Source: an uncultured Pseudomonadota bacterium (lineage in GTDB: Bacteria > Pseudomonadota > Alphaproteobacteria > Rs-D84). Taken from it: a stretch of 19,942 bases of DNA. Below, in pieces: positions 1-7,648 of the stretch; within the stretch, counting starts at the first letter, position 1, and each line of letters starts with the position of its first letter. The stretch covers positions 1-19,942 of the forward strand of contig CAMVPZ010000005.1 in the NCBI GenBank assembly GCA_947169505.1, given 5' to 3'. The translations under genes and the position numbers were made by a program. The notes below the pieces were generated by a model. The model worked only from the letters and a program-made list of their open reading frames with translations. It was not told where the DNA came from and did not search any database.

Positions 1-230
1 ACCGGTGGTAATATTACTGAATAAACCCGATGGTATTGATTCCAAACCGGTACAATATGCAAATGTTTGCAAGAACATATTTTGTGCACCGGTGGTAATA
101 TTACTGAATAAACCCGATGGTATTGATTCCAAACCGGTACAACCTACAAATGTGTCAAAAAACATATAATTTGCACCGGTGGTATAATTTGCAAACAATG
201 TACCGGGAATAGACTTTAAACCGGTGCAAG
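1..230 (-). repeat. 87-bp in-frame tandem repeats inside the LRR gene
   Basis: The word ACCGGTGGTA recurs at 1, 88 and 175, a period of exactly 87 bp or 29 codons. Units 1 and 2 are identical over their first 55 bp and then diverge at scattered positions. Unit 3 is more diverged. Because the period is a multiple of three, gain or loss of a unit keeps the frame. The array probably continues beyond the window start. Confidence 0.93.
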
Positions 231-687
231 AATGAAATGTTTGATAGAATCGTGGCTGCGCATTACCCGAAATATATGGAAATATTGCGGACAAATTACC
301 CGATACAGCGGTGATAGTTGTATTCCTGGAAAAACTTATTGCCGCTGTACTGGTCCTGGTATTGTATCCCTCTGCGGTTCCGTCAAAACCAATTGTTCGG
401 GCCACCGAATCAGAATATGTACATTTGAATGTATAATTTGTTGTGTCGTTTTTATTTATTGTTATACCCGATATCATTGCGTTTGCTGTTGAATTATCAC
501 TACTTAATGTTCCGCCCGGTCCACAATCCACAGTAAATGTTCCCTTGGCAGATAATTGAAATTGGAATATATTTGTGGCGGATGTATTAACGGTAAACGT
601 GGCGGCATTTGCCGAATCGATTGCGCCAAACGCACACGTCACGCATACAAACATACATGTTAAAATTTTTTGTAAAAAATGTTTCAT
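1..687 (-). CDS. Secreted leucine-rich-repeat (BspA-like) surface protein, 5' part only
   Basis: An open minus-strand frame of 229 codons starts at 687 and reaches the window edge without a stop, so the C-terminal part is missing. The ATG has a strong Shine-Dalgarno (AGGGGAG, about 6 nt upstream). Residues 1-29 form a Sec signal peptide (MKHFLQKI, hydrophobic core, SANA before the likely cut). Residues 30-150 look like a beta-rich Ser/Thr/Asn domain with few charges. From about residue 151 the chain consists of 29-residue repeats of the form CTGLxSIPxxLFxNxTTGAxxMFxxTFxx, a leucine-rich-repeat pattern resembling BspA-type surface proteins. The call rests on pattern recognition. A role in adhesion or surface display is inferred from the family, not shown. 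It stands alone on its strand, separated from murG by 330 non-coding bases. Confidence 0.8.
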   Translation of the reverse strand, partial: MKHFLQKILTCMFVCVTCAFGAIDSANAATFTVNTSATNIFQFQLSAKGTFTVDCGPGGTLSSDNSTANAMISGITINKNDTTNYTFKCTYSDSVARTIGFDGTAEGYNTRTSTAAISFSRNTTITAVSGNLSAIFPYISGNAQPRFYQTFHSCTGLKSIPGTLFANYTTGANYMFFDTFVGCTGLESIPSGLFSNITTGAQNMFLQTFAYCTGLESIPSGLFSNITTG

Positions 688-708
688 TGTTTTCTCCCCT
701 CTTTTTTT

Positions 709-717
709 TGCATAACA
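709..717 (-). promoter_or_regulatory. Possible extended -10 of the LRR gene
   Basis: TGTTATGCA on the minus strand fits a TGn plus -10 pattern, with the Shine-Dalgarno and ATG 10-25 nt downstream. No convincing -35 is visible. This is a weak match in a T-rich stretch. Confidence 0.25.
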
Positions 718-860
718 AAAACCACCAAAAAAATTCGATTCGTCCATTCGGGTACGCTGTTTGAAAAGGGATACGACACCCCATCGGTGAAACACCCACC
801 GACACATCGATTATATCAAATAAAAAAAATTAAGAAAAGAACTTTTTTACCACACACTCC

Positions 861-1008
861 ACACGACCCAAAAGGGTCGTGTCATCCTGAGGGAGTGAAA
901 CGACCGTAAGGATCCAGGTAATAAAAAAGTAGTCTGGCAAAGCCAGACACAATATTGACCTGGATCCTTCACTTCGTTCAGGATGACAAAAGCCTTTTGG
1001 GCTTTTGT
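861..1008. repeat. Compound palindromic element (REP/MITE-like) in the 688-1017 intergenic region
   Basis: Four nested or adjacent inverted repeats fill this stretch. Hairpin 861-869/874-882 has a 9-bp stem (ACACGACCC) with an AAAA loop. An outer palindrome pairs GTCATCCTGA (881-890) with 978-987 and AAGGATCCAGGT (908-919) with 958-969. An inner hairpin GTCTGGC 932-938/942-948 sits at its centre. A last 9-bp stem (ACAAAAGCC) lies at 986-994/1000-1008, just after the murG stop. The outer arms resemble mobile palindromic repeats with a CATCCTGA...GGATC core seen between genes in many bacteria; that comparison is from memory. It may end transcripts from both sides, although none of the stems is followed by a clear T-run. 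The rest of the 330-bp gap (688-860) holds only the LRR gene's leader and a weak TCGGTG/CACCGA hairpin at 784-802. Confidence 0.75.
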
Positions 1009-1017
1009 GGAAAACAA

Positions 1018-2067
1018 TTAATCTTTTGTTATTGTATCGGCGATTTTTTCAACAGCTAAATTTTCCACATAACTTTTATCTGCCATTTTATCCAAACGTG
1101 TTGGGTTTTCAAATAAATCGTCCAACGTCGATGTTAACCATTTGGTCGAAAATTTATCTTGGGCTATCGCAAATCCACCACCCAATTTTTCAAAAGATTT
1201 TGCGTTTGCAGCCTGGTCAGGATTTATGTTTAATGGCACCAATATGGCTGGTCTTCCAATTGTTTCTAATTCTATAACTGTGCTTGCCCCACTGCGCCCG
1301 ATTATCAAATCTGCATCAATTATCGCATTTGACATATCTCGTATAAAAGACAATACATTCGCATGAATTTTATTTTCTGCATAAAAACGTTGTAATTTTT
1401 CTACATTTTCTGGTCTTGTTTGGTGCGTTATAAATATTTTTTTGTTTTTCATTTCCGCTACTGCCATTGGAACAATTTCATCCAATACTTGTGCACCCAA
1501 AGACCCACCTGTCACCAATATTTTATTTTTGTGTTTTAATGGTGTATGTGCATTTTTAATAAAGTCTTCACGCACAGGTAAACCAGTATAAACAACATGC
1601 GTTTTTGTTTGCTTAGGCAAACCATCAACCGATTTAAAACTGGTCATCAAAGTTTTTACCCATCGCAAAGCAAATTTATTTGCACGCCCAATTGCCGCAT
1701 TCTGTTCATGCAAATATGTTGGTATTTTCCATACGTGCGCTGCGAACACAGCCGGGACAGATGCATATCCGCCAAACGCAACAACTTTGTTCGGGCGAAA
1801 TATCGCAAATCTTAAAATCAGCGCAAAAGCCGATAGACCTATTTTCATCAGCGCTGACATTTGTTTTATTTTTGATTTTGCGCCAACACCAGATGCCCAT
1901 ATATAAGCCATTCGTGCATTTTTTGGCTTGCCATCACGAACCATTTTTGACACACGTCCATCACTGGAAACAGTTATTTTGTGTCCACGTTTTGATAATT
2001 CACTGGCGACACTGAGTGCTGGAAAAACATGTCCACCTGTACCACCTGTTGCAATCCATATTTTCAT
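1018..2067 (-). CDS. murG: MurG, UDP-GlcNAc:undecaprenyl-PP-MurNAc-pentapeptide GlcNAc transferase
   Basis: MurG adds GlcNAc to lipid I on the cytoplasmic face of the membrane, making lipid II. The 349-residue length is normal. The N-terminal glycine-rich loop GGTGGHVFPA is at residues 8-17 and the acceptor-side signature HEQNA at 120-124. The second glycine-rich loop GGSLGAQ is at 187-193. The donor-binding block follows at 257-289, with GRSGA, the Glu at 266 expected to contact the nucleotide ribose, and DQAANA. The start is supported by AGGGGA a few bases upstream. It lies 24 bp downstream of ftsW and is the last gene of the mraY-ftsW-murG operon. Compared with the usual dcw order, murC does not follow it here. 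Confidence 0.97.
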   Translation of the reverse strand: MKIWIATGGTGGHVFPALSVASELSKRGHKITVSSDGRVSKMVRDGKPKNARMAYIWASGVGAKSKIKQMSALMKIGLSAFALILRFAIFRPNKVVAFGGYASVPAVFAAHVWKIPTYLHEQNAAIGRANKFALRWVKTLMTSFKSVDGLPKQTKTHVVYTGLPVREDFIKNAHTPLKHKNKILVTGGSLGAQVLDEIVPMAVAEMKNKKIFITHQTRPENVEKLQRFYAENKIHANVLSFIRDMSNAIIDADLIIGRSGASTVIELETIGRPAILVPLNINPDQAANAKSFEKLGGGFAIAQDKFSTKWLTSTLDDLFENPTRLDKMADKSYVENLAVEKIADTITKD

Positions 2068-2091
2068 TTTTATCCCCTTAATCCTGTTGTT

Positions 2092-3255
2092 TTATTTATT
2101 CCATGTGTCTTCACGTATCAATGCCAATACTATTCCAAAAATCATACAAAACGTCACAAACGACACACCACCGTATGATATAAATGGCAAAGTCATCCCT
2201 TTGTCAATCACCAAATGCAACGCAGTCATTAAATTAAAACATACTTGGACCCCAAATAATGCAGCAACCCCAGATACCGCATACACAACAAAATCATCAC
2301 GTGCATACGTTGCGTGCTTTATCAATTTATTCAATATTAAAAACAATAACAAAACCAACGCACATGCCGCAATCGCACCCCAATCTTCTGCAATAGAAGA
2401 ATACACAAAATCGTTTGTCGATTCTGGCAAAACATCTTTGACAAAAGATTCATTACCGCTGCCAAATAAGCCACCATGTTTTATCGCATTTAATGAATAC
2501 CATGCTTGACTGCGTGGTTGCACATAAAATATATGTCCAATACGTTCACGAACGTGCGCTAACTGTGGCAAGAAAGCAATCGCCAATGCGCCCAAACCAC
2601 CAATCGTTCCCAATATCCCAGGCAACCATTTTAATGGAAATCCTGCCACAAATAACATTATACCCAAAACAGCAATATACAAAAGCGCTGTTCCTAAATC
2701 AGGATGCAATAATATCAACAAAACACTGATTGAAAAAACTATTAAATACGGAATCCAACTGATTTTACTAAATTTCCATGCTTCTTTGTTAAAGAAAATA
2801 TCACTGCCATATTTTTTACGCATTAATGCCAAAAACCATGCAGTCATAACTATGAAGAAAGGTTTTAATACATCTGCCGGCATAAATGTTTGACCTGCTA
2901 TACTGACCCATCGATGACTGCCGTTCTTTATCACTTGGAATGAATTTGGAAACGTAGTCAACAACAACATCCCCATTCCAACAATCAACCCAACAACAGA
3001 AATTTGCATAATTTGTTTTTTGCTTAACATACTGAAGCCAAACAAACAAAACAATCCCAATGTATATGGCAATATCGCTTTTTGAATAAAATGGTACCAT
3101 GGGTATCCCATACGTGTAGCATCTGCAGCACCAGCCGTTATCATGGTTATTAATCCAATAACGACTAACGATAAAAGCAACACCAACATACTGCGGTCTA
3201 TTTCAAAAAACCAAGATGTTAATCTGCTTTCTTCACCACGTGTTATTCTTAACAT
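2092..3255 (-). CDS. ftsW: FtsW, SEDS-family peptidoglycan glycosyltransferase of the divisome
   Basis: A 387-residue polytopic membrane protein of the SEDS family, with about ten hydrophobic segments. A short cytoplasmic N-terminus is followed by the first membrane segment at about residues 23-42. HPDLGTALLY in the middle matches the conserved SEDS xPDxGTA segment. LPESTNDFVYSSIAEDWG corresponds to the extracytoplasmic LPExxxDFIF-type motif. The C-terminal GMTLPFISYGG block is a hallmark of FtsW/RodA. FtsW is preferred over RodA because the gene sits between mraY and murG, the classic dcw position. It would polymerise septal glycan from lipid II. The gap to mraY is only 18 bp and the ribosome-binding site (GGGTG) is weak, suggesting translation partly coupled within the operon. 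In a typical cluster murD separates mraY from ftsW; it is absent here. Confidence 0.95.
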   Translation of the reverse strand: MLRITRGEESRLTSWFFEIDRSMLVLLLSLVVIGLITMITAGAADATRMGYPWYHFIQKAILPYTLGLFCLFGFSMLSKKQIMQISVVGLIVGMGMLLLTTFPNSFQVIKNGSHRWVSIAGQTFMPADVLKPFFIVMTAWFLALMRKKYGSDIFFNKEAWKFSKISWIPYLIVFSISVLLILLHPDLGTALLYIAVLGIMLFVAGFPLKWLPGILGTIGGLGALAIAFLPQLAHVRERIGHIFYVQPRSQAWYSLNAIKHGGLFGSGNESFVKDVLPESTNDFVYSSIAEDWGAIAACALVLLLFLILNKLIKHATYARDDFVVYAVSGVAALFGVQVCFNLMTALHLVIDKGMTLPFISYGGVSFVTFCMIFGIVLALIREDTWNK

Positions 3256-3273
3256 TTTTTACACCCAATTTTT

Positions 3274-4407
3274 TTAAGCAAACTTTAACAATAACAATGC
3301 CAATCCAGAAAACAAAACCGACATAATGAAAAATCTTTCTACTATTTTTGTTTCACCCCATCCCAATTCTTCAAAATGATGATGTAATGGTGCACGCAAA
3401 AATATACGTTTACCAGTACCTGAAATTTTTCGTGTAGTTTTAAAATATACGGTTTGTATAAACGAAGACAACAAAATCAAAACCATCATGCCCGCTGCAA
3501 CACCCATTATGATTTCCGATTTCAATAACATTGCAACAGTTCCCATAAAACCACCCAATGCTAATGAACCAACATCACCCATGAATATACTGGCCGGTTT
3601 TGAATTAAACCATAAAAATCCCAACACAGCACCAAACACAGCACCCAACACACCATAAAGTGCACTGCATTCTGGTAAAAATATAACAGCATCCATAAAA
3701 CCTGTACGGGTCGCACCGTATAACGCAACCAATAAAACTATTAACACAGGCATATACAATTTTGATAACATGCCGTCCAATCCGTCTGTAATATTTGTAG
3801 CATTTGCAGAACCACATATCACAAAATACGCAAATATATAGTATAAAAAACCACACGTTAATGGTATACCAAACAAATATCCCAGATTCCATGAACCAAA
3901 GGCCAATTCAAAACTGGATCCCAAAACAACAGACAATTTTGGAACATATCCTGGCATAGTTCTGTTTATAAAATATACCAAAAACGCAACACAGATAGCT
4001 TCTAAAATCAAACGCTTCAAAGGAGATAAACCGTTTGATGCTTTCTTTGATTGACTGGTGATTTTTTTATAATCATCTGCAAAACCAATGGCACCAAACA
4101 TCAAAAGAGAAGATAAAGCAACCCATCCTGTTGTATTATGCATAGGCATAAACAACAAAGACGCAACAAATATCGCAATCAAAATCAAAATTCCACCCAT
4201 TGATGGGGTCCCTGCTTTTTTGCGATGCTCAGCTGGTACATTTTCACTTATTGGTTGCCCCGCCCCTTGGATTTTATGCATCAATTTAATAAAAGTTCGA
4301 CCAAACACTATCATCACGGTAAACGCCGTACCAAAAGCTGCGGCAAATTGTGCCCATCCGCTGGCAAAAAAATTCAGCCCATGTCCAATAAAAAAATCAG
4401 TCAGCAT
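3274..4407 (-). CDS. mraY: MraY, phospho-MurNAc-pentapeptide transferase
   Basis: MraY transfers phospho-MurNAc-pentapeptide to undecaprenyl phosphate in the inner membrane, giving lipid I. The 377 residues include about ten membrane segments. Diagnostic elements are the DDYKK loop with Asp111/Asp112, NATNITDGLDG at 202-212, FMGDVGS at 275-281 with the expected third catalytic Asp at 278, and the RAPLHHHFEELGW loop with His342-344. All expected active-site residues are present. The ATG at 4407 has a good AAGGAG about 9 nt upstream. It is the first gene of the three-gene lipid II operon and appears to have its own promoter just beyond the end of the upstream penicillin-binding-protein gene. 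Confidence 0.97.
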   Translation of the reverse strand: MLTDFFIGHGLNFFASGWAQFAAAFGTAFTVMIVFGRTFIKLMHKIQGAGQPISENVPAEHRKKAGTPSMGGILILIAIFVASLLFMPMHNTTGWVALSSLLMFGAIGFADDYKKITSQSKKASNGLSPLKRLILEAICVAFLVYFINRTMPGYVPKLSVVLGSSFELAFGSWNLGYLFGIPLTCGFLYYIFAYFVICGSANATNITDGLDGMLSKLYMPVLIVLLVALYGATRTGFMDAVIFLPECSALYGVLGAVFGAVLGFLWFNSKPASIFMGDVGSLALGGFMGTVAMLLKSEIIMGVAAGMMVLILLSSFIQTVYFKTTRKISGTGKRIFLRAPLHHHFEELGWGETKIVERFFIMSVLFSGLALLLLKFA

Positions 4408-4434
4408 AAAAAAACTCCTTTTCTTTATGCAACT

Positions 4435-4443
4435 ATTTTATCA
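4435..4443 (-). promoter_or_regulatory. Extended -10 promoter of mraY-ftsW-murG
   Basis: TGATAAAAT fits an extended -10 box, placed 27 nt upstream of the mraY ATG and followed by the AAGGAG site. Transcription would start near 4428, giving a leader of about 20 nt. It lies in the 63-bp gap after the upstream gene's stop. No strong -35 is visible. Confidence 0.5.
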
Positions 4444-4470
4444 CAAAAAAATGAATATAAGTATATATTT

Positions 4471-6519
4471 TTAAAATATTCCACCAACAACTGGTTTTTC
4501 AACCGAAGTTTCAACATTTTCAACTTTATTTGGTGATTGACCAGGTTTAAAAGCTTCATTTATAATCACACCATTTGGATCTTGGGATGCTGCAACACCC
4601 GTATTTCTGTTAACACGAACAAAATTTAATCCATCAGGCACAGGGAAAGGTTGGTTGCTTTTTCCATTCAATGCGACACGCATAAAATCCGCAAAAACAC
4701 GAGCAGCCATATGTGAACCCGCACCCTTGCCCAAAGGTTTTGGTGTATCATACCCCAAATAAACCCCTGCAATTAAATCTTTGGAAAAACCAACAAACCA
4801 TACATCTTTGACATCATTTGTTGTCCCGGTTTTACCTGCGATTGTATGACCTTCGACACGTGCCTGTTTTCCGGTACCACGTTCAACAACACCCTGTAAA
4901 ATTGAAACAATTTGATACAAACTTTGTGCATCAGATAAAGGCTCTGTTTTTTCTTCTGTATCAGGTGGCAACATTGAAGCATCCCATTCAATTTGTTGAT
5001 GTTTGGTTCCGCCAATAACATTTCCGTATCTATCTTCGATATAATCTATCATTTTGGGTTCTATGGCACGACCACCGTTGATAAAAGCCGAATATCCCAA
5101 CACCAATTTTTCCAAAGTTGTTTCGCCACTACCCAAAGCCAAAGATTCATTTAACGATTTTAAATTTTTTGGATAAACACCAAATCTTTGTGCGGCATCA
5201 ATCGCATTTGAAACACCAATTTGTTCAACAAGACGGACAGCTGGCACATTACGGGATGTTTCCAGCGCAAAACGAAGTGGAATATTCCCCAAAAATTTTC
5301 TGTCATAATTTTCGGGTCGCCATTCTTTATTATTTTCACGCCACCCAACAATCGGTGCATCCAATATTAAACTTTCTGGGCTGTATCCCTTTTCCAGTGC
5401 AGCCAAATAAACAAACGGTTTTATTGTTGAACCGATTTGACGATAAGCCTGGGTTGCACGATTAAACGAACTTTCACGAAAAGAACGACCGCCAGACATC
5501 GCCACAATACGTCCAGTGTGCGGATTCATCGCAATAATTGCGCCCTGTAATTTTGGTTCGTGTGCGGATTTATTGCTGTTGTACGCATCCAATTCTTTGT
5601 TTAATGCAGTAGATGCAGCACGTTGAAATTCCGGAATAATTGTTGTTTTTATATACAAACCTTGGTTATACAAAACTTCACGACCAATTTTTTCCAATAA
5701 ATTACGTCTTACATCTTCGGCAAAATATTGAAATTCTGGTTCCATTTGTGCAGTAAATCCAGAATTTATATTTAATGGCTCAGCAGAAGCAATTTTTGCT
5801 TCTTCTTTTGTGATATAACCATCATCAACCATACGACGCAAAACATAATTTCTGCGTTCCACCGCACGATTTCTATCATTTGGTGCCTTTGGCAAAGATG
5901 CCAAAAACGCACATTCCGATAAACTTAAATCTTTAACAGGTTTATTAAAATACATTAATGCCGCAGAACCAACCCCATACGCACGTGCGCCCAAAAATAT
6001 TTCGTTAAGATAAAGTGTCATTATATGTTTTTTTGAAAAACTGCGTTCTAAACGTAGGGCAAGAATCGCCTCTTTGACCTTTCTGGAAATTGTTCTGTCC
6101 GATGTTAAAAAGAAATTTTTTGCGACCTGTTGCGTAATGGTAGATGCACCCGTAAATTTTGCATCAAAACCCAACATCTTCATACCGTTGTTAAATGTAG
6201 CACGAATAATACCTTGGACATCAATACCAGGATGTGTCCAAAAATTTTGATCTTCGGCCGCAACAAAGGCATTAACCAACTGGGGCGGCATATCATCAAA
6301 GTCAATAAATACACGTCTTTCTTCGGCATATTCAATCAATAAAGACCCATCGCTGGCATAAAGTCGTGTTGCCACAGGTGGCGTATACGTAGCCAAATTT
6401 TTATAATCTGGTAAATCATGTCCATAAATTAAAACCAATGCAGCCAAACCAGCAATACCAGCAACAATGCACCAAAACATAAAATTGATAAATATTTTTA
6501 AATACTTTTTATATTTCAT
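4471..6519 (-). CDS. Class A penicillin-binding protein (PBP1A-type glycosyltransferase/transpeptidase)
   Basis: A bifunctional peptidoglycan synthase with an N-terminal anchor at about residues 11-32. The GT51 glycosyltransferase domain (about 60-245) carries catalytic Glu89 in AAEDQNFW, GASTITQQVAKN at 124-135, and YLNEIFLG with Glu173. The transpeptidase domain starts near 325 (GAIIAMNPHTG). It has the active serine in STIK at 364-367, SRN at 422-424 and KTG at 563-565. The usual proline before the serine loop is replaced (QIGST rather than QPGS). At 682 residues it is shorter than many proteobacterial PBP1A proteins. The 80-residue linker leaves no room for the OB-fold insert found in the E. 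coli protein. The closest family name is mrcA/ponA. There is no Shine-Dalgarno before the ATG, and a terminator separates it from the upstream gene, so it is probably its own unit. Confidence 0.95.
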   Translation of the reverse strand: MKYKKYLKIFINFMFWCIVAGIAGLAALVLIYGHDLPDYKNLATYTPPVATRLYASDGSLLIEYAEERRVFIDFDDMPPQLVNAFVAAEDQNFWTHPGIDVQGIIRATFNNGMKMLGFDAKFTGASTITQQVAKNFFLTSDRTISRKVKEAILALRLERSFSKKHIMTLYLNEIFLGARAYGVGSAALMYFNKPVKDLSLSECAFLASLPKAPNDRNRAVERRNYVLRRMVDDGYITKEEAKIASAEPLNINSGFTAQMEPEFQYFAEDVRRNLLEKIGREVLYNQGLYIKTTIIPEFQRAASTALNKELDAYNSNKSAHEPKLQGAIIAMNPHTGRIVAMSGGRSFRESSFNRATQAYRQIGSTIKPFVYLAALEKGYSPESLILDAPIVGWRENNKEWRPENYDRKFLGNIPLRFALETSRNVPAVRLVEQIGVSNAIDAAQRFGVYPKNLKSLNESLALGSGETTLEKLVLGYSAFINGGRAIEPKMIDYIEDRYGNVIGGTKHQQIEWDASMLPPDTEEKTEPLSDAQSLYQIVSILQGVVERGTGKQARVEGHTIAGKTGTTNDVKDVWFVGFSKDLIAGVYLGYDTPKPLGKGAGSHMAARVFADFMRVALNGKSNQPFPVPDGLNFVRVNRNTGVAASQDPNGVIINEAFKPGQSPNKVENVETSVEKPVVGGIF

Positions 6520-6526
6520 AAATGTA

Positions 6527-6555
6527 ATTTTATGTTAAATATTTTAACTTTGCAA
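6527..6555 (-). promoter_or_regulatory. Possible promoter of the class A PBP gene
   Basis: TTGCAA (6555-6550) and TAAAAT (6532-6527) are separated by 17 bp on the minus strand. The -10 box ends 7 nt before the ATG at 6519, so the transcript would begin at or next to the start codon. This agrees with the lack of a ribosome-binding site. In such AT-rich DNA a chance match is possible. Confidence 0.4.
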
Positions 6556-6573
6556 GCAATGGTTTTTAATATT

Positions 6574-6596
6574 TAAAAAACCGGCATAAAGCCGGT
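6574..6596 (-). terminator. Rho-independent terminator after the IMPase-like gene
   Basis: Read on the minus strand, a 6-bp ACCGGC/GCCGGT stem with a five-base loop is followed at once by TTTTTT. It begins 8 nt after the stop codon of the inositol-monophosphatase-like gene. Confidence 0.85.
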
Positions 6597-6603
6597 AATT
6601 TTT

Positions 6604-7314
6604 TTATAATTCAAACTTACCATTAGTGGCGATAATATCACCACCATTTTCAAATAATTTTCCACCTGCTTCACGTAATAACAATTCCCCCGCCGCAATT
6701 TCTGCATAATCAATCGGATCAGATATAAACGCATCAAATTTACCAGCAGCAACCCACGCCAAATCCAATGCAGGACACCCCGTTTCACGTGCAACGCCAT
6801 CAATTATTGGACGAATACCATTTGTATTATATGCGATGGTTAAATCTGTTGGTTCTTTTAAATTTGAAACACGAATTTTTTCAGAATGATATGCAGAAAA
6901 CACATACGCACCAACACCGCTTTCTGCATAATACAACCTTTCATCTATTGGGGAATAAACCAAGGCAATTTTTATTTCGCCATTACTGCGTAATGCCAAA
7001 GATATCGCAAAATGTGAATTTCCACGAACAAAATTAGCAGCCCCAGATAACGCCAAAATAAATTCATCGCGTCCATCACCAGGTTTAGAAACATCAGGTG
7101 TCAATAATCCCGCATTTGGACGAACCAATTGTAAATCAGATAAAATACTTTCTTCGATTCGTGCAGATGCCTTTGCCACAAAATCACGAGCACTTTTCAA
7201 AGATTGCTGAAGATTTTCAACTTCGCCAAAATCACGGCGCAAACCACCCGCAGTATTTTGCAATGCCGCAAACATTTTGTTTAATTCTGTTGAACCTTTT
7301 ATCAGCAAATCCAT
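6604..7314 (-). CDS. Inositol-monophosphatase (SuhB) family protein with degenerate active site
   Basis: The 236-residue chain follows the IMPase fold. NSHFAISLAL-type and SPIDERLYYAESGVGAY segments are at 99-137, GCPALDLAWVAAGKFDAF at 179-196 and EIAAGELLLREAGGKL at 205-220. These match the C-terminal signature regions of SuhB/IMPA proteins. The metal ligands are mostly lost. The family GEE motif reads LTPD (71-74). The DPxDGTxNF motif reads LALSGAANF (87-95), with both Asp replaced by Leu87 and Ser90. The Asp of the WDxAAG motif is Glu205. It is therefore unlikely to be a Mg-dependent phosphatase. SuhB is known to act with NusA in rRNA transcription antitermination without needing catalysis; a comparable structural role is inference. 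It is 26 bp downstream of rpmE, with GGTGGA before the ATG, and is followed by a terminator. Confidence 0.85.
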   Translation of the reverse strand: MDLLIKGSTELNKMFAALQNTAGGLRRDFGEVENLQQSLKSARDFVAKASARIEESILSDLQLVRPNAGLLTPDVSKPGDGRDEFILALSGAANFVRGNSHFAISLALRSNGEIKIALVYSPIDERLYYAESGVGAYVFSAYHSEKIRVSNLKEPTDLTIAYNTNGIRPIIDGVARETGCPALDLAWVAAGKFDAFISDPIDYAEIAAGELLLREAGGKLFENGGDIIATNGKFEL

Positions 7315-7340
7315 ATCAATCCACCCGAATCAAAAGGATA

Positions 7341-7553
7341 TTAAAATTTAAATCCAGCAAATTTTGCTTTGAATTCTTCGGAACGTTTGCCTTTGGCGCC
7401 GTCATTATTACGTTGACCAGTCCATGCAGGATGATTCAAATTATCCATTGATAAAACCAAATCTTTTTTAACAGAAGAATACATTTTTACAGTTTTTCCG
7501 TCAGTCGTTGTGACGTTAATTTCATGATATTCTGGATGAATTCCTTTTTTCAT
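7341..7553 (-). CDS. rpmE: 50S ribosomal protein L31
   Basis: A 70-residue basic protein starting MKKGIHPEYHEINV, typical of L31. The HPAWTGQ segment and the FAGFKF end resemble alphaproteobacterial L31. There are no cysteines, so it is the C-minus, zinc-free type. AAAGGAT lies about 7 nt before the ATG. It is the first gene of a two-gene unit with the IMPase-like gene (26-bp gap) and has the best sigma-70-type promoter in the window. Confidence 0.96.
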   Translation of the reverse strand: MKKGIHPEYHEINVTTTDGKTVKMYSSVKKDLVLSMDNLNHPAWTGQRNNDGAKGKRSEEFKAKFAGFKF

Positions 7554-7577
7554 CGTTTAAATCCTTTTATTTTTGTG

Positions 7578-7589
7578 ATTACATGTAAT
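7578..7589. promoter_or_regulatory. Perfect 12-bp palindrome in the rpmE leader
   Basis: ATTACATGTAAT is a perfect palindrome 3-14 nt downstream of the predicted rpmE transcription start. It could be a repressor half-site pair. Chance is possible, and no known operator was recognised. Confidence 0.35.
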
Positions 7590-7598
7590 AGCCCGAAA

Positions 7599-7626
7599 AT
7601 TATACATGCTTTTTTCGTAAAATCAA
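7599..7626 (-). promoter_or_regulatory. rpmE promoter (sigma-70 type)
   Basis: TTGATT (7626-7621), a 16-bp spacer and TATAAT (7604-7599) lie on the minus strand. Transcription would start near 7592, leaving a leader of about 38 nt that contains the Shine-Dalgarno. Confidence 0.7.
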
Positions 7627-7648
7627 GATAAAGTTGCTATATTTTAAT

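Noticed and set aside
1..230. Regularly spaced repeats that could be read as CRISPR-like
   Set aside because: The period is 87 bp with repeat and intervening sequence both coding in one frame. Variation is scattered rather than in spacers.
861..882. Hairpin taken as a simple terminator of the LRR gene or murG
   Set aside because: No T-run follows the stem on either strand, and it sits upstream of the LRR gene rather than after it. It is treated as part of the palindromic element.
1928..2509. Plus-strand open frame of 193 codons opposite murG/ftsW
   Set aside because: It is the reverse-complement shadow of two clearly identified genes, with no ribosome-binding site or recognisable protein.
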